A stretch of 6,793 bases of DNA from Myxococcales bacterium (GCA_027005175.1 JALTMC010000064.1:1369-8161); one strand, 5' to 3'. Positions 1-5,619 are shown, counted from the stretch's first letter. Numbers and translations are program-made. The notes: generated from the sequence alone by a model not told the origin.

Positions 1-1
1 A

Positions 2-295
2 ACCGTACCAGACCATTACACAGACTGGTTCTCTAAAAGATAGGACAAGAGCGCCAACCCCACCAAAGCCAAAAGCTTCGACAGCTCCCGAAAAAGAGGT
101 CAGCGTTTCGGCTTCCCCTTGGGACGACGCGCAGTGATTCGAGGTTGGGACATCGGTGTCGCGGATATGAAAATAGGAGAACGACGGATCATGGTGATTC
201 CCTCTGCCCTAGCCTACGGTAAACGCGGCCACCCCGCAGGCATTCCACCCAACTCTATCCTCATCTTTGACGTCGAATTGTTTGGTGTAAAATAA
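2..295 (+). pseudogene. FKBP-type peptidyl-prolyl cis-trans isomerase, 3' part, interrupted by an in-frame TAG
   Basis: Reading from base 2 gives HYTDWF, corresponding to the HYTGWL strand of FKBP domains, then an in-frame TAG at 41-43. The same frame continues without another stop through FDSSRKRG, RRAVIRGWDIGV, ERRIMVIPSALAYG, IPPN and FDVELFGVK to TAA at 293-295. These are the standard FKBP active-site and closing motifs (FDSS, V-I-x-G-W, IP..LAYG, IPPN, DVEL). The family catalyses proline cis-trans isomerisation in protein folding. The gene enters from the left edge, so its start, any signal peptide and any N-terminal domain are not visible. The stop falls in the variable loop between HYTGW and FDSS, and homology is in frame on both sides. 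That suggests a recent nonsense mutation, a sequencing error, or less likely readthrough. The part after the stop lacks the first strands of the fold and should not be functional alone. FKBP identity is secure; pseudogene status is less so. Confidence 0.7.
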
Positions 296-302
296 CTTTC
301 AA

Positions 303-327
303 CGGGAACCTGACAGCCTGTAAATGA
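303..327 (+). repeat. Short intergenic box, copy 1 (CGGGAA..CAGCCTGTAAA)
   Basis: CGGGAACCTGACAGCCTG followed by TAAATGA begins eight bases after the FKBP stop codon. Nearly the same box occurs at 5627-5651 (20 of the first 22 bases identical by hand count), and a weaker copy occurs at 3814-3840. The other two copies open a roughly 300-base structured module. Here similarity fades after about base 345, so this is a lone left end or a degraded copy. The ACAG/CTGT core could form a tiny hairpin. Confidence 0.55.
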
Positions 328-393
328 TACCCTGACAGAATCGAAGCAATCAGCAACCGGAGAATGGAATTCTCAGATGGGTCCATGTCAGGT
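308..393 (+). other. Gene-free leader region with nested inverted repeats before the S41 peptidase gene
   Basis: The 130 bases between FKBP and the peptidase hold ACCTGACA at 308-315, which is the exact complement of TGTCAGGT at 386-393. A second CCTGACA at 331-337 could pair with the same right arm. Nested inside is a perfect six-pair hairpin, GAGAAT / ATTCTC (360-365 and 369-374) around GGA. No T-run follows, so this is not a classic terminator. It could fold in the 5' untranslated region of the peptidase mRNA, but with one copy and no comparison this is only a structural observation. Confidence 0.3.
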
Positions 394-425
394 ACAATCC
401 ACCTACATCAAAACTCGGAACCATC

Positions 426-1943
426 GTGAAAAAGCTTATCCTCCCAACATTCTGCTTCTTGTATGTTGTATCTTTGTTATCTTACTGTGCACCGTTGGAG
501 GTCTATCAAATTACCCTGCGCTCCTCATCGTCACTGATGCCTGCAGATGGGAAGAATAAGGCGACATTAAAAGCAATGGCTCTGGACTCCAAAGGCAAAG
601 AGCTCAAAAAGTGGAGTCCCAAGATACAATTGTATCTCGACAACAAACTCCACAAAGAAAAAACATTCCAAACAAAGGAGCCAGGAACCTATCGATTTGT
701 TGCCAGGATGGGACACATCAAAAGTAATGTCGTAAATATCCAAGCAACAACAGCCAAAGAGTATGTCTATCATTTAATGTCGAGAACGTATCTCTGGGCC
801 GAGAAGATCCCAAAAACAAAGATAACAGACTTCAAAACTCCGGAAGAGGTCGTGGACAAACTGGCCTTTCGACCCGAACGACAAGGCATGGATCGATGGA
901 CAAGCATCTCAGATCGTGTTGCTTATGATAACTACTACAAAGGTAAGTATGTTGGTCTGGGAGTTCGAATGTCTTATGACAAAAAGAACCAACTCCGAAT
1001 GGCCCTCGTTTACGAAGATTCCCCCGCTTACAACGTTGGGATTCGACGTGGGATGCAGGTCAAATCAGTCAATGGCGTGAGTGTCAAACAAATCGAAGAT
1101 GAAAAACGATGGGACACCATCTTTGGAAAAAATGAGAAAGGTGTTGAGGTGGTATTCGAGCTAGAATACAATGGCACAGTAAAAGAATACAGAGCCGCTA
1201 AGTCCTCGGTCCAGCTGCGTAGCGTCTTTGCCGCAAGCTTTCATAAGATTGCAGAAAAACAAGTCGGCTACCTCTACTTTGACCGATTTATATCACCCTC
1301 CGAAGATGAACTTAAAACAGAGTTTAGCCGACTCAAGAAGGAGAACATTGACGAACTCGTGCTTGACATGCGCTACAATGGAGGAGGCTTACTCCGTGTT
1401 GCCACTCTCTTGGGTAGCTTGATTGCGGGAAAAAAAGGCAAGGACAAGATCTTCTATAAGAATGACCACAACCAACAATTAAAAAGCTGGAACAATGACA
1501 GCCGCTTTCAACCCAATGACAACGCCATCGACATCAAACGCGTCTTTATCATCGCAAGTGGCTCAACAGCATCCGCTAGCGAAGTTGTTATCAATGGACT
1601 TCGTCCACTTATGCCCGTCGTTGTGATAGGAACAAAGACCTACGGAAAGCCCGTAGGTGCCTATAACTTCACCTTCTTCAACAAGGTTATCTCTTTGATC
1701 AGCTTCCGTATTGTAAATGACGCAGGAGAAGGCGACTACTTTCAGGGAATAAAGCCCGATATCCCCGCAGAAGACGACATCACCCAAAACTTAGGCAACC
1801 CCAAAGAAACCTCCTTCAAAGCCGCACTCCAAGCCATCTCCACCAACAACCTCCCTCTGCTCCCCACACGCTCCTCAACCCCCCAAACACCACACAAACG
1901 CATCCCCTGGACCGGAATCCAACAAATCATACAAGCTTTCTAA
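426..1943 (+). CDS. Secreted S41-family (C-terminal processing type) serine peptidase with Ig-like and PDZ domains
   Basis: The 505-residue protein starts at GTG 426. It has a basic N-terminus (MKK), a hydrophobic stretch to about residue 19, and Cys21 in LLSYC. That is either an atypical lipobox (Tyr at -1) or a type I signal end, so export is likely but anchoring is uncertain. Residues about 26-108 resemble a bacterial Ig-like domain (PADGKNKATL, GTYRFVA). Residues about 110-165 contain YLWAEKIP, typical of the N-terminal cap of S41 enzymes. A PDZ domain spans about 172-255 (YVGLGV, DSPAYNVGIRRG). The peptidase core has LVLDMRYNGGG (311-321), nucleophile Ser383 in TASASE, Lys408 in TYGKPVG and GIKPDIPAED near 441-450. 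The Ser-Lys spacing of 25 matches Tsp/CtpA enzymes. Such enzymes degrade or trim envelope proteins. The start has only a weak Shine-Dalgarno. The C-terminal 28 residues are Pro/Thr-rich and probably unstructured. Substrate unknown. Confidence 0.9.
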   Translation: MKKLILPTFCFLYVVSLLSYCAPLEVYQITLRSSSSLMPADGKNKATLKAMALDSKGKELKKWSPKIQLYLDNKLHKEKTFQTKEPGTYRFVARMGHIKSNVVNIQATTAKEYVYHLMSRTYLWAEKIPKTKITDFKTPEEVVDKLAFRPERQGMDRWTSISDRVAYDNYYKGKYVGLGVRMSYDKKNQLRMALVYEDSPAYNVGIRRGMQVKSVNGVSVKQIEDEKRWDTIFGKNEKGVEVVFELEYNGTVKEYRAAKSSVQLRSVFAASFHKIAEKQVGYLYFDRFISPSEDELKTEFSRLKKENIDELVLDMRYNGGGLLRVATLLGSLIAGKKGKDKIFYKNDHNQQLKSWNNDSRFQPNDNAIDIKRVFIIASGSTASASEVVINGLRPLMPVVVIGTKTYGKPVGAYNFTFFNKVISLISFRIVNDAGEGDYFQGIKPDIPAEDDITQNLGNPKETSFKAALQAISTNNLPLLPTRSSTPQTPHKRIPWTGIQQIIQAF

Positions 1944-1973
1944 TTGGAAATAAGCTATCGACCTCAACATGGA

Positions 1974-2039
1974 ATTTATCATCTCAAACCCGCACACCAA
2001 AGGAGGAAACTCATGGTTATGCCCGCTTCACCTTCATAA
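1974..2039 (+). repeat. Intergenic element, closing block, copy A
   Basis: This is a partial copy of the module found in full at 3814-4110 and 5627-5928. The 60 bases at 1980-2039 align without gaps to 4051-4110 and 5869-5928, with 40 of 60 columns identical in all three copies by hand count. Invariant parts are ATCTCAAAC, CACAC, AAAGGAGG and the final TCATAA. The hairpin series of the full copies is absent. The block fills the space between the S41 peptidase stop (1943) and the lipoprotein start (2054), ending 14 bases before that start. Confidence 0.75.
2013..2039 (+). other. Eight-codon mini-ORF with strong Shine-Dalgarno, copy A (MVMPASPS)
   Basis: AAAGGAGG at 1999-2006 is followed by a six-base spacer, ATG at 2013, seven further codons and TAA at 2037-2039. 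The same geometry is found at 4084-4110 and 5902-5928. Translation is not shown, and the ORF is far too short for statistical support on its own. The evidence is the exact repetition of spacing, length and ending in three places. It ends 14 bases upstream of the lipoprotein gene, so translational coupling or leader-peptide action would be possible at this copy. Confidence 0.35.
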
Positions 2040-2053
2040 GAATATAGGAGAGT

Positions 2054-3742
2054 ATGATGTCTGGTTCCAGGTTTAGAACTCTGTCTCTTGGATGTATCAT
2101 TGCTGTTGGATTCCTTCATAGCTGTAGTACCTATTATGCCATTTCTGGATTGGAGGGACAGGGGTACGAGCGGGTGGAAGAGATGATACGAGCAGAGGCA
2201 TCAAATGATGCTTCTTCTCGTGTAGAACACCCAGTTAAAAGAGAAAATTTTCAAGAGCCTATAAAAGATCAGACTCCTGAAAAAGAAGCTGAACAGACCG
2301 CTCCTTTATCGTGGTTTCGAGCTTTTCAGTCTTTCAAAAAGAAGAAGGAATATGAGGTAATACGTGTCAAGACAGATAGCAAGGGAAATGTCTTTTTAAC
2401 GGGCCAGTTCTGGGGAGCGATAACAATAGGAGGCTCTACCCTCAAGCCCATTGGCTTGCCTAAAAACACAAGTTGTAAAGTTGACACAGACTGTAACTTC
2501 AAAGGCTCGACATGTGGTAAAGGTCACTGTTTGTACCCTTCGCATTTCTCTGATATTTTCGTTATGAAACTATCGCAATCAGGCCACATTTTATGGTCTC
2601 ATGTGATGGGGGGAAAAGAAGCTGAGAGAGTCTCGGATCTTGCCATTGGTTCTGATGGAGCTTGCTATATCACAGGCAACTTCTTTCGAGCAGCAAAGTT
2701 TGGCTCCTTTACAGTCACCTCACAGGCGTCAAAAGCATCAAGAGAAAATGATATGTTTGTTGTAAAGATCGGAGCAACTGGAAAAGTCATGTGGGTTCAA
2801 ACGGCAGGAGATCTTCTATCCAACTCTACAGGAGTCGCTTTGACTGTATCACCAGAGAATACAGTAATACTTGTCACCTCAGTAGTAGGGGCCTCTGTCT
2901 TTGGCTCTACAGTGATCAATGCCTCCTTAGATTATCGCACGGGCGTGGGCTTAGTACTATCCTTTATCGATCCAAAAGGAAAGTTCATCAAAAGCTCTCT
3001 GATTGGAGGCTCTAAGACTCGATACGAACTGCAAGTTATGAACATTCACATAGGGCCAGACAACAAGCTTCACCTTTGGCTCCGCGCTGCTCGAAACTCC
3101 TTTACCCTTCTAGGAAAGAAGTTTTCTGGAACAACTTTACTTCAGAGTATTTTTGTTCGCTTTTCAAACTCCCTGAAGCTACTTAAAAGCCAGACTGTTC
3201 AAGGAAATCATCGTTTCTTTGACAGCGCATTGGATAAACAAGGAAATTTATATGTTGCAGGAAGATACCTTAGCTCTCTCTCTCTCGGCACAAGAACTCT
3301 GACAGGAATCAGTGGTCGAGGAATGCTTCTAGTAAAGCTATCTCCTACCTATACATGGGAGTGGTTCCTGATCGGTAAAAAAGATAGCACAAGTGTACTC
3401 TACGGTGTAGATGTCACTCAACAGGGAGATATTTATGCAGTCGGGTCGCTTTCTGGCTCTATCGAATTCAAAAGTTTAAGCTTTGTGACTCCCAAAAAAG
3501 GAGATGGTACATCAAACAGGGATGCCTTATCGCTGCGTATTTCGCAAGATGGCAAGGTCATCACGGGTCTCTCTTTCGGGAGCACCGGGCCTGACCAAGG
3601 GTATTACGTTGGAGTAGATCATGCGAACCCAGGATTTTTTTTCCTGTTCGGAGGATTTGGAAGAGGAGCTACTTTTCCTGGAATAGAAACACCGTGGAGT
3701 GGAAGTAGCTCCCAGATTATTTCACACCTGACAATGAAATAA
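2054..3742 (+). CDS. Secreted lipoprotein with about seven beta-propeller-like repeats
   Basis: The 562-residue protein has a lipoprotein signal peptide (hydrophobic 11-21, lipobox LHSC, Cys24 as lipidation site). A polar, Glu-rich linker runs to about residue 85. From about 104 onward come repeats of 55-80 residues. Each combines a D/G-N-x-hydrophobic-x-TG strand pair, a G..xFGS or I.IGGSTL loop, and a DxFVxKLSxxGxxxW strand. Units lie near 104-186, 194-252, 259-319, 327-384, 388-442, 449-512 and a shorter last one at 517-562. The pattern resembles SBBP-type propeller repeats. Unit 1 has an insert with C141, C147, C154 and C159, which probably forms disulfides. No catalytic motif is seen; a surface binding or scaffold role is an inference. 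Two start codons stand in tandem at 2054 and 2057. AGGAG at 2046-2050 is better spaced for 2057. The gene contains a (CT)6 tract at 3274-3286 and a T8 run at 3635-3642. Confidence 0.85.
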   Translation: MMSGSRFRTLSLGCIIAVGFLHSCSTYYAISGLEGQGYERVEEMIRAEASNDASSRVEHPVKRENFQEPIKDQTPEKEAEQTAPLSWFRAFQSFKKKKEYEVIRVKTDSKGNVFLTGQFWGAITIGGSTLKPIGLPKNTSCKVDTDCNFKGSTCGKGHCLYPSHFSDIFVMKLSQSGHILWSHVMGGKEAERVSDLAIGSDGACYITGNFFRAAKFGSFTVTSQASKASRENDMFVVKIGATGKVMWVQTAGDLLSNSTGVALTVSPENTVILVTSVVGASVFGSTVINASLDYRTGVGLVLSFIDPKGKFIKSSLIGGSKTRYELQVMNIHIGPDNKLHLWLRAARNSFTLLGKKFSGTTLLQSIFVRFSNSLKLLKSQTVQGNHRFFDSALDKQGNLYVAGRYLSSLSLGTRTLTGISGRGMLLVKLSPTYTWEWFLIGKKDSTSVLYGVDVTQQGDIYAVGSLSGSIEFKSLSFVTPKKGDGTSNRDALSLRISQDGKVITGLSFGSTGPDQGYYVGVDHANPGFFFLFGGFGRGATFPGIETPWSGSSSQIISHLTMK

Positions 3743-3766
3743 TCAAGAAGTTTCGCTCTTTTGATT
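3741..3766 (+). terminator. Possible stem-loop directly after the lipoprotein stop codon
   Basis: AATCAA at 3741-3746 pairs with TTGATT at 3761-3766. Extra imperfect pairs inside (GAAG against CTCTT) leave a loop around TTTCG. It begins inside the stop codon and could terminate or protect the 3' end. No clear T-run follows, so termination at this hairpin alone is doubtful. The stronger terminator-like structure lies further on at 3952-3971. Confidence 0.3.
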
Positions 3767-3920
3767 GTACAGAATTTCGCTTCTCTTTCAGGAGCAAGAG
3801 TTATTTGTACATACGGGAAGCCTGACTGCCTGCTCAAAAGTCAAGCACAGAGAAATGCTCTGTATTTACGTGTAGCTGCCACTGCTCTGAGGGTATTAAA
3901 CTGCCCTGAAGGGCACTCAG

Positions 3921-3948
3921 AACACTTTGCTCTTCGGGGCAAAGTGTT
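3921..3948 (+). other. Long hairpin with UUCG-type tetraloop within module B
   Basis: AACACTTTGCTC (3921-3932) pairs with GGGCAAAGTGTT (3937-3948) over 12 positions with one T-G wobble. The loop is TTCG closed by a C-G pair, the especially stable C(UUCG)G tetraloop. The equivalent place in copy C has the shorter perfect stem TTGCCC/GGGCAA around TTCA (5740-5755). Confidence 0.65.
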
Positions 3949-3951
3949 GAG

Positions 3952-3971
3952 CTGACTTTAGTCGGTTTTTT
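3952..3971 (+). terminator. Intrinsic-terminator-like hairpin in module B
   Basis: CTGACT (3952-3957) and AGTCGG (3960-3965) form a six-pair stem including one T-G wobble, with a tight TT centre. Six Ts follow at 3966-3971. It lies directly after the 12-pair TTCG hairpin, and the two together would make a convincing stop for transcripts leaving the lipoprotein gene. The loop is short, so the last pair probably opens. Confidence 0.55.
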
Positions 3972-4083
3972 CGTCCTCAGAGTGAGGATTCCAGCCCCAC
4001 TCTGAACCTGATGAAACTCATGATTTACTCCCAGTTTTCAGTACATTTCCTATCTCAAACTTTCACACGAAAGGAGGCAAGTC

Positions 4084-4110
4084 GTGATTATTTACACTTT
4101 ATTGTCATAA
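4084..4110 (+). other. Eight-codon mini-ORF with strong Shine-Dalgarno, copy B (GTG start, MIIYTLLS)
   Basis: AAAGGAGG at 4070-4077, a six-base spacer, GTG at 4084, then ATT ATT TAC ACT TTA TTG TCA TAA. Length, spacer and the final TCA TAA equal those of the other two copies. The start differs (GTG for ATG) yet remains a legal initiation codon, and codon 2 is Ile for Val. It lies 137 bases before the EgtB-like start, so it is not obviously coupled to that gene. Translation is unproven. Confidence 0.35.
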
Positions 4111-4247
4111 ATAACACCCAGACCATAACGTATACCCACTCAAATGCTGTAAGAAGCTCGCTGCATTTTGCAAGCGTAAGCTATGAATCCTAGATGCTAG
4201 GCGAGAATAGTCTTATAGAGTGAACCTTTTCTCAGTGGAGTTCTACT
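4111..4247 (+). promoter_or_regulatory. Leader region of the EgtB-like gene with two small inverted repeats
   Basis: After module B ends there are 137 unique bases before the EgtB-like start. They contain a hairpin CGC-TGCA / TGCA-a-GCG at 4159-4176, extendable by outer GCT/AGC, and a perfect CCTAG / CTAGG repeat around ATG at 4189-4201. The likely ribosome binding site is GGAG at 4237-4240, seven bases before ATG 4248. Because module B ends in terminator-like structure, the gene's own promoter should lie in this stretch or in the right part of the module. No convincing -35/-10 pair was seen. Confidence 0.3.
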
Positions 4248-5570
4248 ATGAAACAATTACAGGATAAACATTTTATTCTTCCCAAATCCGAGTTAATAGG
4301 ACAAGTCAAAGATACAAGAAAGCGTACTCTGTCCCTTGTTGAAGATCTGACGGATGACCAATGGGATGTCCCTCGCAAAGATATCGTCAATCCACTTCGC
4401 TGGGAGTTGGGGCATGTTGCATTTTTTTACGATGCCTTTGTTTGCCAAATCCTTGATGGAGCCCCTCCTCTCATCGAAGGTGGAAATGATCTTTTCAACT
4501 CCTTTGAAGTGGATCACGACGACCGATGGGGACTCGCCCTACCCGACCGGAGTGGCATCGTCGACTACATGACCAAGGTATATCATAAAAGTATCGAAAG
4601 ACTCGATACACACGAACCATCAGCACAAGAAACCTACCTATACATGTTGGCTGTTTTGCATGAAGATATGCACGGTGAGGCTATCACCTATATGCGTCAA
4701 ACCTTGGGGTATGCCAAACCCAAACTCAAGCATTTAGCAGCCCCAAACGCCGGAGACTTTCCAGGTGATGTTGAAATACCGGGAGGAACCTTTATGCTCG
4801 GTGCAAAGCCTGAAGACCCTTTTGTCTTTGACAATGAAAAATGGGCTCATCCAGTTGAGGTTGCTCCTTATCAAATAGCACGCGCACCTGTTACCAACGC
4901 ACAGTTCCAAGGATTTGTGGAGGACAGAGGATACCAACGAAGAGAGCTTTGGAGCACACAAGGATGGATCTGGCGCTCAAAGCGAGGAGTGGAAGCTCCC
5001 ATCTACTGGCTCAAAGGCCAAGCAGGCTGGCTACGAAGAAACTATGACACCTGTGTTGACCTGGAACCAAACCACCCTGTCTCTCATGTGTCGTGGTATG
5101 AGGCTGAAGCATATTGCAACTGGGCCGGTCGCAGACTTCCAACAGAAGTAGAGTGGGATTTAGCAGCATCCGGAGAACCCACAAGCGATGGAAAGATAAA
5201 CACCGCAACCAAACGAAGCTACCCTTGGGGCGAGCAAACCAACGATGGCAACTATGCCAACCTTGACTCAACCTTCATGGGCTGTGTGGATGTCGGAGCA
5301 TTTCCTGAAAGTGATAGCGCCTTTGGATGTCGACAAATGATTGGCAATGTATGGGAGTGGACAGCCGACCCCTTTTACCCCCTACCCGGCTTCATCGTCG
5401 ACTATCCATACCGAGAATACTCAGCTCCCTGGTTTGGCTATCCCAAGGTACTCAAAGGCGGCGCATGGGCAACACGTACAAGACTTGCAACCAATAAATA
5501 CCGAAACTTTTTTCAACCCGCTCGCAACGATGTGATCTCTGGATTCAGAACCTGTGCCAAACAGGAATAA
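4248..5570 (+). CDS. EgtB/SenA-family nonheme-iron enzyme (sulfoxide or selenoxide synthase type)
   Basis: The 440-residue protein has a DinB_2-like helical domain (about 15-160) and a C-terminal formylglycine-generating-enzyme-like domain (about 175-437). Predicted iron ligands are His56 in RWELGH plus His138 and His142 in HEDMH, matching the three-His site of EgtB enzymes. The second domain shows IPGGTFMLG, PVTNAQF, HPVSHVSWYEAEAYCNWAG, RLPTEVEWDLAA, PWG, MIGNVWEWTADPF, VLKGGAWATR and GFRTCA. Family members join a thiol or selenosugar to trimethylhistidine (hercynine) with oxygen, in ergothioneine or selenoneine synthesis. The VNPLRWELGHVAFF and PWFG...VLKGGAWATR...GFRTCA signatures recall, from memory, the SenA-like branch more than mycobacterial EgtB. 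However, no methyltransferase (EgtD), SenB or SenC is in this window. The substrate therefore stays open. Length and domains are complete. No signal peptide, so cytoplasmic. Start supported by GGAG seven bases upstream. Confidence 0.88.
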   Translation: MKQLQDKHFILPKSELIGQVKDTRKRTLSLVEDLTDDQWDVPRKDIVNPLRWELGHVAFFYDAFVCQILDGAPPLIEGGNDLFNSFEVDHDDRWGLALPDRSGIVDYMTKVYHKSIERLDTHEPSAQETYLYMLAVLHEDMHGEAITYMRQTLGYAKPKLKHLAAPNAGDFPGDVEIPGGTFMLGAKPEDPFVFDNEKWAHPVEVAPYQIARAPVTNAQFQGFVEDRGYQRRELWSTQGWIWRSKRGVEAPIYWLKGQAGWLRRNYDTCVDLEPNHPVSHVSWYEAEAYCNWAGRRLPTEVEWDLAASGEPTSDGKINTATKRSYPWGEQTNDGNYANLDSTFMGCVDVGAFPESDSAFGCRQMIGNVWEWTADPFYPLPGFIVDYPYREYSAPWFGYPKVLKGGAWATRTRLATNKYRNFFQPARNDVISGFRTCAKQE

Positions 5571-5584
5571 CACCTAAGCCCAGC

Positions 5585-5619
5585 CCTTTGCCACCCCAGG
5601 GCAATCGTATGTTTTCCTC
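5585..5619 (+). terminator. Weak stem-loop after the EgtB-like gene
   Basis: TTGCC (5588-5592 region) can pair with GGCAA (5600-5604 region) across a C-rich loop, with an alternative pairing of GCCCT and AGGGC. A TTTTCC stretch follows about ten bases later. This could serve the EgtB-like transcript, but the T-run is short and displaced, so the call is tentative. Confidence 0.25.

Larger units (their letters stand above)
3814..4110 (+). repeat. About 300-base structured intergenic module, copy B
   Basis: This fills most of the 505-base gap between the lipoprotein and the EgtB-like gene. In order it holds: an opening box CGGGAAGCCTGACTGCCTG (3814-3832); a hairpin ACAGAG/CTCTGT (3847-3863); the shared word CTCTGAGGGTA (3885-3895); hairpin TGCCCT/AGGGCA (3902-3915); a 12-pair hairpin with TTCG loop (3921-3948); a GACTTTAGTC stem followed by six Ts (3952-3971); TCAGAGTG paired with CACTCTGA (3977-3984 and 3998-4005); and the 60-base closing block (4051-4110). 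Copy C at 5627-5928 has the same parts in the same order at nearly the same distances. Several stems differ in sequence between copies but stay paired. This fits a mobile or REP-like structured element, or a structured RNA family. Confidence 0.75.

Noticed and set aside
400-425. Possible fourth copy of the closing block before the S41 peptidase (CATCAAAACTCGGAACC)
   Set aside because: Similarity is limited to a few bases, gaps are needed, and there is no AAAGGAGG or mini-ORF.
377-559. 60-residue + strand open frame with a hydrophobic stretch
   Set aside because: It overlaps the start of the S41 peptidase in another frame; the hydrophobicity mirrors that gene's signal peptide.
1969-2076. 35-codon ORF from ATG 1969 reading MEFIISNPHTKGG
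   Set aside because: No Shine-Dalgarno before the ATG, it overlaps the lipoprotein start out of frame, and copy B has a stop in the matching position. Kept only as an alternative-frame observation.
4011-4193. 60-residue + strand open frame across module B
   Set aside because: It spans the repeat and unique flank, has no ribosome binding site, and its frame is not kept in module C.
4168-4196. TTGCAA, 17 bases, TAGATG as a sigma70-type promoter for the EgtB-like gene
   Set aside because: Only four and three of six consensus matches, and the elements overlap the inverted repeats. Too weak to annotate.
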